Part shown: in pieces, positions 1 to 7,883 of the stretch | Layout of the letters: each line of letters starts with the position of its first letter | Position numbering within the stretch: position 1 is the first letter of the stretch | Assembly: GCA_964614855.1 (NCBI GenBank) | Contig: CAZTMX010000071.1 | Location: forward strand, 1 to 13,529 | Length of the DNA stretch: 13,529 nt | DNA from: CAWJHE01 sp964614855 | Lineage (GTDB): Bacteria > Chloroflexota > Anaerolineae > Anaerolineales > UBA4823 | Direction: 5' to 3' | The notes under the pieces: generated by a model | What the model was told of the DNA's origin: nothing | What the model saw: the letters and a program-made list of their open reading frames with translations, nothing else | Database searches by the model: none | Made by a program: the position numbers and the translations under genes

Positions 1-1
1 C

Positions 2-265
2 GGTCTACCCGTGATCGCCACCCAGGTATCCGGTACAAAGGATGTCGTGCTTCACCGTGAAACAGGCCTGCTGGTGCCCCCTGGAGATGTCGAGCAGCTG
101 CGACAGGCAATACTTCAATTTCATTCAGACCCAGAAACCGCAAAACGAATGGGCGATGCCGGGAAATCTCGTGTCACAGAGTTCTTCAGTGCAGAAAACC
201 AGGCGCAGTCGCATATCAAGCTTTATCAAGAACAGTGGAATTTGACTTTCAGGAAGGGACTATGA
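2..265 (+). CDS. GT4-family glycosyltransferase, C-terminal fragment (5' end outside window)
   Basis: The open frame enters from the left edge, so only the last 87 residues are present. The visible part begins GLPVIATQVSGTKDVV and continues with ETGLLVPPGD. This is the usual end of the nucleotide-sugar-binding Rossmann half of GT-B fold, GT4-type glycosyltransferases, where the acceptor loop is followed by 'G(L/I)LVPPGD' and a helix that scores positions by 'LxxAIxxxxxDPE'. The rest (DPETAKRMGDAGKSRVTEFFS) is the typical C-terminal helix. The catalytic E/D-x7-E motif must lie just upstream. The stop codon overlaps the start of the sulfotransferase (ATGA at 262-265), which suggests translational coupling in one polysaccharide operon. 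Donor and acceptor cannot be told from this fragment. Confidence 0.88.
   Translation, partial: GLPVIATQVSGTKDVVLHRETGLLVPPGDVEQLRQAILQFHSDPETAKRMGDAGKSRVTEFFSAENQAQSHIKLYQEQWNLTFRKGL
251..259 (+). promoter_or_regulatory. Ribosome binding site that fixes the sulfotransferase start
   Basis: AGGAAGGGA lies 2 nt before ATG 262, with its AGGA core about 7 nt away. The alternative in-frame ATG at 235 has no comparable purine-rich element, so 262 is the better start. Confidence 0.55.
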
Positions 266-1233
266 AAACACAACCAGTTTTTATTGCGGGACCGGACCGC
301 AGCGGTACGACACTTATCTATGCATTTCTTGCTTCGCACCCGAACATCTCCATGGTTCGCCGCACGAATATGTGGCGCTATTTTTACCAGCGTTATGGAG
401 ACCTTGCAGAAAACGACAATTTCGAGCGCTGCCTGACGGACATGCTTCGTTATAAGCGCATGGGGGTGCTTAACCCTGACCCCGAGCGTATTCGCGCTGA
501 ATTCCGGCAAGGTGAGCCGGGTTATGGACGTTTGTTTGGATTGATGCACAGCCATCACGCTGAGAATATGGGGAAACCGCGTTGGGGAGATAAATCGCTG
601 CATACCGAGCATTACACACAGGGTCTTTTTCAGGAATTCCCCCTGGCAAAAGTCATCCATATGACCCGCGATCCAAGAGATCGATATGCTTCGGTTAAGA
701 AGCGCCACGGGCGAACTGTAAACCGGGTGGGTGCTTCGCTGGGTCGCTGGCTGTATTCGATGCGCGCCGCTTACCGCAACCTGAATAAGTACCCTGATAA
801 TTACCGCATTGTCACCTATGAGCAGCTGGCAAGACAACCCCAACAGACACTCAAGGCTGTGTTTGATTTCCTGGGTGAGGAATATACCGAACAGGCTCTG
901 ACAATGTCGGGTGCAGCTGATTACCGCGACAGTGGTGGAAATAGCTCATTCGAAACAATCAAACCAGGGACGGTTTCCACAAACTCCATCGGACGATTTC
1001 GCCAGGTGCTTAGCAAAGGCGAGATTTCATATATTCAGAAGTTCGCTGGAGCCGAAATGGAAATGCTGGGATATGAACTTGAGCCAATATCCCTACCAAT
1101 TCAGGAGAAATTCACCTTCCTGAGCGAAGCCCCGGTGAATCTCGCGCGCATGGTTGCCTGGGTGACCCTGACCGCCATAAAAATTAAGCGCGGCGAGCCG
1201 ATCCCACCCAACCGCATGGCTGCAATCGCTTGA
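262..1233 (+). CDS. PAPS-dependent sulfotransferase (Sulfotransfer_3-like)
   Basis: This 323-residue protein is predicted to move a sulfuryl group from PAPS to a carbohydrate hydroxyl. The 5'-phosphosulfate-binding loop is at residues 11-18 (PDRSGTTL, followed by FLASHP). The 3'-phosphate-binding segment is at 131-144 (VIHMTRDPRDRYAS). A WGDKS motif at 108-112 and the helix starting YEQLARQPQQTL (186-197) are also typical of bacterial carbohydrate sulfotransferases of this family. The frame is open back to an ATG at 235, but I chose ATG 262. It is preceded by AGGAAGGGA at 251-259, it gives the normal short N-terminus ahead of the P-loop, and it overlaps the previous stop by 4 bp. There is no signal peptide, so it should act in the cytoplasm on precursors. 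Its place between glycosyltransferases points to sulfation of the polysaccharide made by this operon; that substrate is inferred. Confidence 0.9.
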   Translation: MKTQPVFIAGPDRSGTTLIYAFLASHPNISMVRRTNMWRYFYQRYGDLAENDNFERCLTDMLRYKRMGVLNPDPERIRAEFRQGEPGYGRLFGLMHSHHAENMGKPRWGDKSLHTEHYTQGLFQEFPLAKVIHMTRDPRDRYASVKKRHGRTVNRVGASLGRWLYSMRAAYRNLNKYPDNYRIVTYEQLARQPQQTLKAVFDFLGEEYTEQALTMSGAADYRDSGGNSSFETIKPGTVSTNSIGRFRQVLSKGEISYIQKFAGAEMEMLGYELEPISLPIQEKFTFLSEAPVNLARMVAWVTLTAIKIKRGEPIPPNRMAAIA

Positions 1234-1246
1234 AAGCCCTGGCATT

Positions 1247-2464
1247 ATGAAACTTGTTTACATTATCGGCTCCTATCCGGTGCTGACCACCACGTTTATC
1301 GATCGGGAAATCCAGCTCTTACGCGCCTGGGGTATCTCACTGCGCATCATCGCCATCCGCCAGCCTCAAACAGCCCTATCACCTGAGCAAGAAGCCCTTC
1401 GCAAAGATGTCTCCTACATGCTGCCCTTGAATGTCATGAGCTTCTTGAAGGGCCACTTGCATTTTCTGCTCCGTAAACCTGCAGTCTATTTTAGTTTGCT
1501 GTTTTCATTGATCAAACGCCCTCACCCGCATCCGCAAGATATTTGGAAAACAGTGCTACATTTTTTGGAAGGCGTGTACGCCGCACATCTGATCCGCCAG
1601 GACGCCTGTGATCACATCCATGCTCATTTTGCTGACAGAGCCGCCACCGTGGCGCTGGTAGCCAGCCGCTTACTGGATATTTCCTACAGCCTGACGGCGC
1701 ATGCGGCAGATATATTTGTCCATCCTGTCTTGCTGACCGAAAAAATCAGCAACGCCAGTTTCGTTGCTACCTGCACGGCCTACAACCGGACGCATCTAAC
1801 CACCCTGGTTGGTGAGGCTGTCCAACCCAAGATCAAGTGCATCTACCATGGTCTGGACACGAGCCATTACCAGGGTTTCCAACAGCCTGCTTCAGAATTA
1901 ATACGCATTCTCGCCGTAGGACAGTTGAAGGAGAAAAAGGGGTTCCAATACCTGATCCAGGCCTGCCGGTCCTTGAAAGACCTGGGGTATGACTTTGAGT
2001 GCGGCATCATAGGTGAAGGTCCGTTGCACCAGGCTCTGGATGAACAAATCCGGACGTTGAAGTTGGAAGGAAACGTCACATTGTACGGCGCGCTGCCTCA
2101 CCAGGAAGTCATCCAGAAATACCGCCAGGCATCCATCTTCGTCCTGCCGTCCGTCTTAGGAGCGGATGGCGATCGAGATGGGATACCCAATGTGATCCTG
2201 GAAGCCTTGGCGATGCAGCTTCCAGTGATCTCAACCGCACATTCGGGTATCCCTGAAGTCATCCAGAATGGCGTGAACGGACTGCTGGTATCACCCACCG
2301 ATGCACCCGCCCTGGCAAGCGCCCTGGTTCGCCTGATCGATAATCCTGGATTGAGACGTACCCTCGGAGCTACCGGCCGGCAGGTGGTCCTGGACCGCTT
2401 TGACCTGGAGAGAAATGTTCGCTGCCTGTTTCAGGAATTTCAACGATCCATCGAGGCCGCATGA
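1247..2464 (+). CDS. GT4-family glycosyltransferase, WcaL-like (colanic-acid type)
   Basis: The 405-residue protein has a complete GT-B fold. The N-terminal acceptor half opens with a beta strand (MKLVYIIGSYPVLTTTFIDREI) and holds the HAHFADRAA (125-133) and SLTAHAADIF (148-157) motifs seen in WcaL/AmsK-type enzymes. The donor half starts near residue 219 (IRILAVGQLKEKKGF), has GEGP (256-259), and carries the catalytic acidic pair as D-x7-E at D311 and E319 (DGIPNVILE). It is followed by PVISTAHSGIPEVI and NGLLVSPTD. The D in place of the first E is common in this subfamily. The enzyme should transfer a sugar from a nucleotide donor onto a lipid-linked or growing exopolysaccharide unit on the cytoplasmic side. 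It starts 13 bp after the sulfotransferase stop, without an obvious strong ribosome binding site, and ends in an ATGA overlap with the next gene. Donor sugar is unknown. Confidence 0.93.
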   Translation: MKLVYIIGSYPVLTTTFIDREIQLLRAWGISLRIIAIRQPQTALSPEQEALRKDVSYMLPLNVMSFLKGHLHFLLRKPAVYFSLLFSLIKRPHPHPQDIWKTVLHFLEGVYAAHLIRQDACDHIHAHFADRAATVALVASRLLDISYSLTAHAADIFVHPVLLTEKISNASFVATCTAYNRTHLTTLVGEAVQPKIKCIYHGLDTSHYQGFQQPASELIRILAVGQLKEKKGFQYLIQACRSLKDLGYDFECGIIGEGPLHQALDEQIRTLKLEGNVTLYGALPHQEVIQKYRQASIFVLPSVLGADGDRDGIPNVILEALAMQLPVISTAHSGIPEVIQNGVNGLLVSPTDAPALASALVRLIDNPGLRRTLGATGRQVVLDRFDLERNVRCLFQEFQRSIEAA

Positions 2465-3457
2465 ACAAATCGCTAAGTATTTCTTCGTTATTTTTGGTCT
2501 GGGGACCGCCCAGCCACGGGCCTCGCAGCCAGGTTTTCGCTCGAGGGCTGGGCATTAAGGATATTCATTTTATTTACACAACAACAAAGAGAGGTGCGTT
2601 TATCGCTCCATTCAAATATCTGTTCCAGGCAGTAAAAACCATCCAACTTTTATTCAAGAAACGACCTGGCGTGGTTTTTGTCCAAAGCCCGCCCAGCCTG
2701 GCTGTGCTCTTCGTTTTCTTGTACTGCAAGTTGACCGGCAGCCAATATGTCATCGATGCGCACAGTGCAGCTTTTACATATCCAATTTGGACACGACCAC
2801 GCTGGCTGCACCGCATCCTGGCTCGCCAGGCGGTTGCAACAATCGTCACAAACGAGCATTTAGCAGAGAAGGTCCAACAAACCGGCGCGCAGGCTTTCAT
2901 CTTGAGAGATATCCCCACCACTTTTTCCAAAGACCGGAATTATCCGGTGGTAGGGGATTTCAACGTTGTCGTCATCANNNNNNNNNNATGAACCGCTGGC
3001 TGAAATCCTGGCAGCGGCAGCCCAGCTTAAGCATATGACGTTCTATGTCACAGGCAGGATACGCAGTAACGCCAGGTCAGTCATCGAAGGTGCACCTGAG
3101 AATGTGATCTTCACCGATTTCCTGCCCAACGAACAATATTATGCGCTGCTGGCGTCTTGCCAGGTGGTTCTGTGCCTGACCACACGTGATCACACCATGC
3201 AGCGGGGCGCCTGCGAGGCGTTGTGGATGGGGAAACCGGTCATTACTTCAGATTGGCGCTTACTGCGAGAATATTTTTACAAAGGGGCGATCCATGTCAA
3301 CAACAGCCAACAGGAGATTATTAAAAGCCTTGTGGAGATGGAGATTGCTCGCGGGTTGTACCAGGAGCAGATACTGGAGTTACAGGCTGTCAGGAAAGAT
3401 GAATGGCTGGAGAAAATCGGCAAGCTTGAGCAATTGATTGGGGCTCAAGCAAATTAA
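2461..3457 (+). CDS. GT-B glycosyltransferase interrupted by an assembly gap (one gene in two frames)
   Basis: The N-terminal 172 residues run from ATG 2461 to the N-run at 2978-2987. The C-terminal 155 residues run from 2990 to the stop at 3455-3457, in a different frame. The N-half has VVFVQSPPSLAVLF (71-84), YVIDAHSAAF (96-105) and TNEHLAEKV (130-138), typical of the acceptor domain. Its last residues, FNVVVI, begin the donor domain. After the gap the sequence resumes as (D)EPLAEILAAA, then FYVTGR, ENVIFTDFLP, RDHTMQRGACEALWMGKPVITSD, which is the donor-sugar site. The codon just after the N-run ends in 'AT', fitting Asp of a D-E-P-L motif. Total length would be about 330 residues, slightly short for the fold. 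I read this as one intact gene: continuity needs a true gap length divisible by three, not ten. The start overlaps the previous stop by 4 bp. Donor and acceptor are unknown. Confidence 0.88.
2978..2987. other. Scaffold gap of 10 Ns
   Basis: Ten Ns stand in for unknown sequence inside a glycosyltransferase gene. Ten is a conventional placeholder length, and the reading frames on the two sides do not match across it. The real missing piece is probably short (about 9-18 bases, a multiple of three), because the protein resumes within the same beta-strand/loop region of the donor domain. Confidence 0.97.
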
Positions 3458-3504
3458 CAAGGTTTTCTCTTTATCGGATTATTTGGCTATCAATTTATCG
3501 TTAT

Positions 3505-3509
3505 GGAGG
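3505..3509 (+). promoter_or_regulatory. Ribosome binding site selecting the GTG start of algD
   Basis: GGAGG is followed by a 5-nt spacer (TAACT) and GTG 3515. Because it overlaps the upstream ATG at 3503, that ATG is unlikely to be the real start. Confidence 0.65.
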
Positions 3510-3514
3510 TAACT

Positions 3515-4834
3515 GTGGCAAATATCAGTGTTTTTGGTTTAGGGTATGTGGGTGTGGTTCTATCAGCCTGCCTGGCTGAAAACGGGCATCGTGTGACAGG
3601 GATCGATGTCAGCCCGGTGAAAGTGGATATTATCAACCGCGGACGCAGCCCAATTATCGAAGAAGGCATGAACGAATTGGTAGCTCGCAATATCAATACA
3701 GGACGCTTGATCGCAAAATCGGATGCAGAAGATGGGATATGCGACAGCGATATATCCTTCATCTGCGTGGGCACGCCAAGTGAGGCAAATGGGAACATCG
3801 ACCTGTCCCATGTCCGGAATGTTTGTGAGCAAATCGGTCGGGCGCTGGCGGTTAAGACCACTTACCATGTGGTGGTGGTGCGAAGTACCATGCTACCCGG
3901 CAGTACAGAAGAAGTGGTAATTCCAACCCTGGAAAAATCATCGGGAAAGCAAGCCGGACGCGATTTCGGTGTTTGTTTCAACCCCGAATTCTTGCGCGAA
4001 GGCAGCTCCATCGCGGACTTTTACAACCCACCTTTTACCATCATCGGTTCTTCCGATCAAAAAGCTGCGCAAATCGCTGCATCGGTCTATTCCATGCTCA
4101 GCGCTCCGTGTTTCCAGGTGGAAATCAAGGTGGCAGAGATGGTGAAGTATGTCAACAATGCATTTCATGCATTGAAAGTCTCCTTTGCAAATGAGATTGG
4201 GAATATCTGCAAACAGCAGAACATCGACAGCCATGCTGTTATGGATATTTTCTGCCAGGATACAAAGCTCAATCTTTCCCCGTATTACCTGAAACCTGGT
4301 TTTGCATTTGGAGGCTCCTGCCTGCCAAAGGATTTACGGGCCTTGTTATATCACAGCAACCGCCATGATCTCAAGACGCCGGTCTTGCAAGCCATCCTGC
4401 CCAGCAACGATTGGCAGATAGACAGGGCATATCAGGTTATCAAGAGCACCGGGCGAAAGAAAGTTGGCGTGTTAGGTTTTAGCTTCAAAGACGGAACCGA
4501 TGACCTGCGCGAAAGCCCGATTGTGGAATTGATTGAGACCCTGATCGGCAAGGGCTACCAGGTAAAGGTATATGACCGGAATGTCTCCCTGGCGAACTTG
4601 CATGGAGCTAACCGAACCTATATTGAGCGGGAAATCCCCCATATTTCCAGCTTGATGACCGATACCATGGAAAGCATCCTGGAGTCCAGTGACATTGTTG
4701 TTATCGGCAACAAATCACCAGAATTTTCTGATGTGCTCACCAGATTGCGCGAAGGGCAGACTGTCATCGACCTGGTGCGCATTTCGAATGGCTATCGCTC
4801 GCTAAACGGTCAGTACCACGGGATAAACTGGTAA
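3515..4834 (+). CDS. algD: GDP-mannose 6-dehydrogenase, AlgD type (UDP-Glc/GDP-Man dehydrogenase family)
   Basis: It oxidises GDP-mannose to GDP-mannuronate with two NAD+, in the cytoplasm. The NAD-binding loop GLGYVG is at residues 8-13. NPEFLREGSSI (156-166), KYVNNAFHALKVSFANEIGN (211-230) and the catalytic cysteine in GGSCLPKD (C269) follow. The stretch CQDTKLNLSPYYLKPGFAFG just before the cysteine, the L of GGSCLPKD, and FKDGTDDLRESPIVEL (325-340) match P. aeruginosa AlgD as I recall it more closely than UDP-glucose dehydrogenases, which carry GGSCFPKD. Length is 439 residues against 436 for AlgD. An ATG at 3503 is in frame, but GGAGG at 3505-3509 would lie inside that start codon's reading frame and sits 5 nt before GTG 3515. 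That gives MANISVFGLGYVG, the usual N-terminus. The gene follows the gapped glycosyltransferase by 57 bp. A UDP-sugar or other GDP-sugar substrate cannot be fully excluded. Confidence 0.9.
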   Translation: MANISVFGLGYVGVVLSACLAENGHRVTGIDVSPVKVDIINRGRSPIIEEGMNELVARNINTGRLIAKSDAEDGICDSDISFICVGTPSEANGNIDLSHVRNVCEQIGRALAVKTTYHVVVVRSTMLPGSTEEVVIPTLEKSSGKQAGRDFGVCFNPEFLREGSSIADFYNPPFTIIGSSDQKAAQIAASVYSMLSAPCFQVEIKVAEMVKYVNNAFHALKVSFANEIGNICKQQNIDSHAVMDIFCQDTKLNLSPYYLKPGFAFGGSCLPKDLRALLYHSNRHDLKTPVLQAILPSNDWQIDRAYQVIKSTGRKKVGVLGFSFKDGTDDLRESPIVELIETLIGKGYQVKVYDRNVSLANLHGANRTYIEREIPHISSLMTDTMESILESSDIVVIGNKSPEFSDVLTRLREGQTVIDLVRISNGYRSLNGQYHGINW

Positions 4835-4849
4835 GAGGTATCGCCAAAC

Positions 4850-6598
4850 ATGGCAGATAAACAAAAACCACACGGTGAGAAACGCTCAAGGCTAATTGTG
4901 CGCTGGGTTCTTGGCGCCTTAATGCTCTTGACCGGGCTCATGCTCACATCCTTTTCTATTCCTAGTGAGGTTGGAGAGCCTGGTCCTTACGGCGTTTGGG
5001 TCAAAGCCAAATCGATTACTTCACAACGCCTGGTGGATGAAGTGTTGGATCGCGCTGAGGCTGGTGGTTTTGGTGCGGTTTTTGTAAATGTTTTTTATGA
5101 AGGACAGGCGTATTACAGAAGCTCCCTGGTTCAGAAATCCGAGAAAGTGAAACTCGATTTTGATCCATTGGCTTATATGGTCCCCGAAGCACACCGGCGC
5201 GGCATTGAAGTACATGCCTGGTTTATGATCGGCAAAGTTGGCGACGAGGAGAGCTCCCCCATCCTAAATAATCATCCAGATTGGGCTCAAGTAAGCCTGG
5301 ATGGCGAGCCTACCTATTGGTTAAACTTCAACCGTCCGGATGTCAGAGAATTTCTGCGCCGGTTGGTGACTGAGATGGCAGTGAAATACAACGTGGATGG
5401 CGTGCACCTGGATTACACGCGTTATCCAGGCTCAAATTGGAGCTTTGATCCATACACCATCAAGGACTTCAAAGCGAAAACCGGGATCGATCTTAACCGC
5501 TTGCGGTTTACCGGACTTCCAGCTTTTGGAACCCTCGAAGGCAACCCACTGGTACGTCCTGCATCTGCCCAGGTGCTGGCTGAATTTTCCAATGGACTGC
5601 CAGCCGTCACACTCAACGAATACGGTGAAGGAAAAGTCCTGCTAATCAACTGGGATGCGACCGAAAGGGATATCGCTGCAGGCGGAGCGATCCTTGACCA
5701 GGGTGTTCGATACCTGCTCGGCCCAGGTGGGAGGGTGGTGTTGCTTCGCTCACAAGTCAACGCAGCAAAATACGACCTCGACAGTTACGACAAGGTGGGG
5801 AAGTGGTTGCACCACCTGGGATGGGAATTTGAAATAGCAGGCGATGATGAAATCATCGATCTTGATACTCGTTCGGTGCTTGTGTTGCCAAACGTATATA
5901 TAATCGCTGCCCCCACAGCCAATGCTCTTCAGGGATTTGTTAAGAACGGCGGCGATATCATTTTTATCGATGGGCCGACACCGTCGATGTACTTGCCTTC
6001 ATTGCGAGCGATTACAGGAATGTCCGCCAGAGGGAGATATTTTCACCAGCCGCTCATGATCAATCCGTTGGTAGATCACCCCATTCTGCCAGAGAAATCA
6101 TGGGATACCAGCATTGAGGTTTATCAGAAGTGGAACTTGACCTGGAACGAATATCGCCAGCAAGGGATCACCCAGACGGTGCGTGAAATCTATCGTTCCG
6201 TTAAAAACCTGCGGCGTGACATAACGGTTTCGCTAACCATCACGTCCGACATAGAAGAAGCCGATAATCGATTTATGCAGGATTGGCGTGCCTGGCTTGA
6301 TGAAAACACTGTTGACTTGCTGATCCCGCGCGGCTACGCCGACACAGCCAAAGAATTATCCTCAATCATTGGAGAATGGAAACTGGTAACAAAAGAATTT
6401 CCTGGCAAAATCCAAATCGGATTGAGCGCTTATCTTGGCTCTGATCAGTCAACGAATGGCAAACCCACCCACCAAATGGTCTCAGAGATCTTAGCAGTGC
6501 TGGCGGCTGGGTTTGATAATTTTGTGATTTTCAGCCTGGAAAGCATGTCAGACGAACAACTTAATGAACTTAAGGCGAATTTTTCAACTACCGAATAA
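4850..6598 (+). CDS. Membrane-anchored GHL10/YngK-type putative glycoside hydrolase with an inserted GATase/ThuA-like domain
   Basis: The 582-residue protein has a basic N-terminus (KRSR) and one hydrophobic segment at about 15-34, so it is secreted or anchored with the bulk outside the cytoplasm. No lipobox cysteine is seen. Residues 47-212 look like the first half of a (beta/alpha)8 barrel of the GHL10 (DUF187/YngK-like) group: YGVWVKA, AGGFGAVFVNVFYEG, HRRGIEVHAWFMIG, HPDW, and the strand VDGVHLDYTRYPG (182-194) with candidate acidic D188. Residues 429-563 look like the second half: NLTWNEYRQQGITQTVREI, VSLTIT, FMQDWRAWL (475-483), VDLLIPRGYAD and GFDNFVIFSLE. Between them about 210 residues (216-425) resemble a GATase-1/ThuA or beta-galactosidase trimerisation-like domain: FSNGLPAVTLNEYGEGKVLLINW (246-268) and VLVLPNVYIIAA..LQGFVKNGGDIIFIDG (343-375). 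It starts 15 bp after algD. It likely cuts or processes the polymer made by this cluster; substrate and activity are inferred. Confidence 0.8.
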   Translation: MADKQKPHGEKRSRLIVRWVLGALMLLTGLMLTSFSIPSEVGEPGPYGVWVKAKSITSQRLVDEVLDRAEAGGFGAVFVNVFYEGQAYYRSSLVQKSEKVKLDFDPLAYMVPEAHRRGIEVHAWFMIGKVGDEESSPILNNHPDWAQVSLDGEPTYWLNFNRPDVREFLRRLVTEMAVKYNVDGVHLDYTRYPGSNWSFDPYTIKDFKAKTGIDLNRLRFTGLPAFGTLEGNPLVRPASAQVLAEFSNGLPAVTLNEYGEGKVLLINWDATERDIAAGGAILDQGVRYLLGPGGRVVLLRSQVNAAKYDLDSYDKVGKWLHHLGWEFEIAGDDEIIDLDTRSVLVLPNVYIIAAPTANALQGFVKNGGDIIFIDGPTPSMYLPSLRAITGMSARGRYFHQPLMINPLVDHPILPEKSWDTSIEVYQKWNLTWNEYRQQGITQTVREIYRSVKNLRRDITVSLTITSDIEEADNRFMQDWRAWLDENTVDLLIPRGYADTAKELSSIIGEWKLVTKEFPGKIQIGLSAYLGSDQSTNGKPTHQMVSEILAVLAAGFDNFVIFSLESMSDEQLNELKANFSTTE

Positions 6599-6631
6599 TG
6601 CAAGATCGTATGTGCATACTTCATAACACGT

Positions 6632-6635
6632 GGAG
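6632..6635 (+). promoter_or_regulatory. Ribosome binding site deciding the start of the last glycosyltransferase
   Basis: GGAG is followed by 6 nt and ATG 6642. It lies within the frame of the alternative GTG start at 6630, which argues against that start. Confidence 0.5.
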
Positions 6636-6641
6636 CAAAAT

Positions 6642-7862
6642 ATGATGAGCCAGAACCAAATACCAACCGAGCCACTAAAGAGGCACTGCATGATCGTTCA
6701 TGCATATTATCCGATCGGCGAACCGCGAGTCGAAAGGGAGGCAACTGCATTGGTTAGCGCAGGCTTTGAGGTGGATATCTTGTGTTTACAGAACCAGGAC
6801 GAACCACGCGAGGAAATGATCGACGGCGTTCGCATCTACCGTTTGCCGGTCAAACGCCACAAGGGAAAAGGAATTGCGGTTCAATTGGCTGAGTACCTGA
6901 CCTTCTTTCTTCTCTCTTTGTATTGGGTGACTCGATTGCATCTCAAACAAAGGTATTCTGTCGTTCAGGTGCACAACCTGCCAGATTTCTTGATCTTTTC
7001 CGCCCTGGTCCCCAAGTTGATGGGCGCCCGCCTTATCTTGGACCTGCACGATTTGATGCCCGAATTCTACGCCGGTCGTTTTGAAAAGAGTATGGACGGC
7101 TTCCCCATTCGGGTTTTGCGCTTCCAGGAATGGCTTTCCTGCGGGTTTGCAGACCAGGTGATCACCGTCACCGGGCTGTGGCGGGAGACCTTAATCAACA
7201 GAGGGGTTCGCCCCGAGAAAATCCATGTGGTAATGAACGTCGCCAATGACAAGATATTTCAACGACATTTGAGGTCAATGCCAGCTTTGAGTGATGGAAA
7301 CGCATTCAGCCTTATTTACCATGGGAACCTTGCGCATCGTTACGGGATCGATATCGCAATCGAAGCGATATCTCTCCTTAAAGCAGATATCCCTGGCATC
7401 CACCTTACCATTCACGGTAGGGGTGAATATCTGGATGCCCTACAGGAAAAAACCAGGGAACTCAACCTGGAAGATCACATTGATTTCAGCACCCAATACG
7501 TTCCCACGCATGAATTGCCCGGGGTAATCAGCAGCGCTCATGTTGGACTGGTGCCGTATCGCAAAGATGTATTTACCGATGGCATCTTACCCACCAAAAT
7601 GATGGAATATGTCGTGATGGGTATACCGGTAATCGCTGCCAGTACGACAGCCATTTCCAATTATTTCAATTCAGATATGGTGCGATTTTTTCAACCGGGT
7701 GATGCCTTCGGGCTGGCAAATTGTATCTTATCACTTTATCACAACCAGGAACAACTTGCCCTGCTTGCAACTAATGCCGACAGATTTAATGAGCAATACA
7801 ATTGGAAGAAGGTGGCGTCCGGTTATGTGGCTAATGTAATGCAACTTAATTACACCAGCTAA
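6642..7862 (+). CDS. GT4-family glycosyltransferase
   Basis: The 406-residue protein has the two halves of a GT-B fold. The N-terminal half contains HAYYPIGEPRVEREATALVSAG, VDGVRIYRLP-like wording (IDGVRIYRLP) and VVQVHNLPDFL followed by LILDLHDLMPEFY, a pattern of bacterial GT4 enzymes from O-antigen and capsule loci. The donor half has SLIYHGNLAHRYGIDIAIEA, LTIHGRGEY, and DGILPTKMMEYVVMGIPVIAA, where the P-T-K-x-x-E-Y motif holds the conserved catalytic-region glutamate. The frame extends to a GTG at 6630, but GGAG at 6632-6635 lies inside that extension and 6 nt before ATG 6642. ATG 6645 is an equally possible start one codon later. It follows the hydrolase by 43 bp and is the last gene of the + strand cluster. 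A stretch at about residues 86-105 (QLAEYLTFFLLSLYWVTRLH) is hydrophobic and may dip into the membrane. Donor and acceptor are unknown. Confidence 0.92.
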   Translation: MMSQNQIPTEPLKRHCMIVHAYYPIGEPRVEREATALVSAGFEVDILCLQNQDEPREEMIDGVRIYRLPVKRHKGKGIAVQLAEYLTFFLLSLYWVTRLHLKQRYSVVQVHNLPDFLIFSALVPKLMGARLILDLHDLMPEFYAGRFEKSMDGFPIRVLRFQEWLSCGFADQVITVTGLWRETLINRGVRPEKIHVVMNVANDKIFQRHLRSMPALSDGNAFSLIYHGNLAHRYGIDIAIEAISLLKADIPGIHLTIHGRGEYLDALQEKTRELNLEDHIDFSTQYVPTHELPGVISSAHVGLVPYRKDVFTDGILPTKMMEYVVMGIPVIAASTTAISNYFNSDMVRFFQPGDAFGLANCILSLYHNQEQLALLATNADRFNEQYNWKKVASGYVANVMQLNYTS

Positions 7863-7883
7863 AAGATCCAAGCCGAAAGACCG

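Noticed and set aside
226..843. A 205-codon open frame antisense to the sulfotransferase
   Set aside because: It lies wholly opposite a clearly coding gene, shows no family motif and no ribosome binding site, and its composition is what a shadow frame would give.
2461..3457. A real frameshift or pseudogene in the glycosyltransferase
   Set aside because: The only frame change coincides exactly with the N-run, and both flanks keep intact family motifs, so an assembly gap is the simpler explanation.
3515..4834. UDP-glucose 6-dehydrogenase (ugd) as the identity of the dehydrogenase
   Set aside because: The active site reads GGSCLPKD rather than GGSCFPKD, and the CQDTKLNLSPYYLKPGFAFG and FKDGTDDLRESPIVEL stretches follow AlgD.
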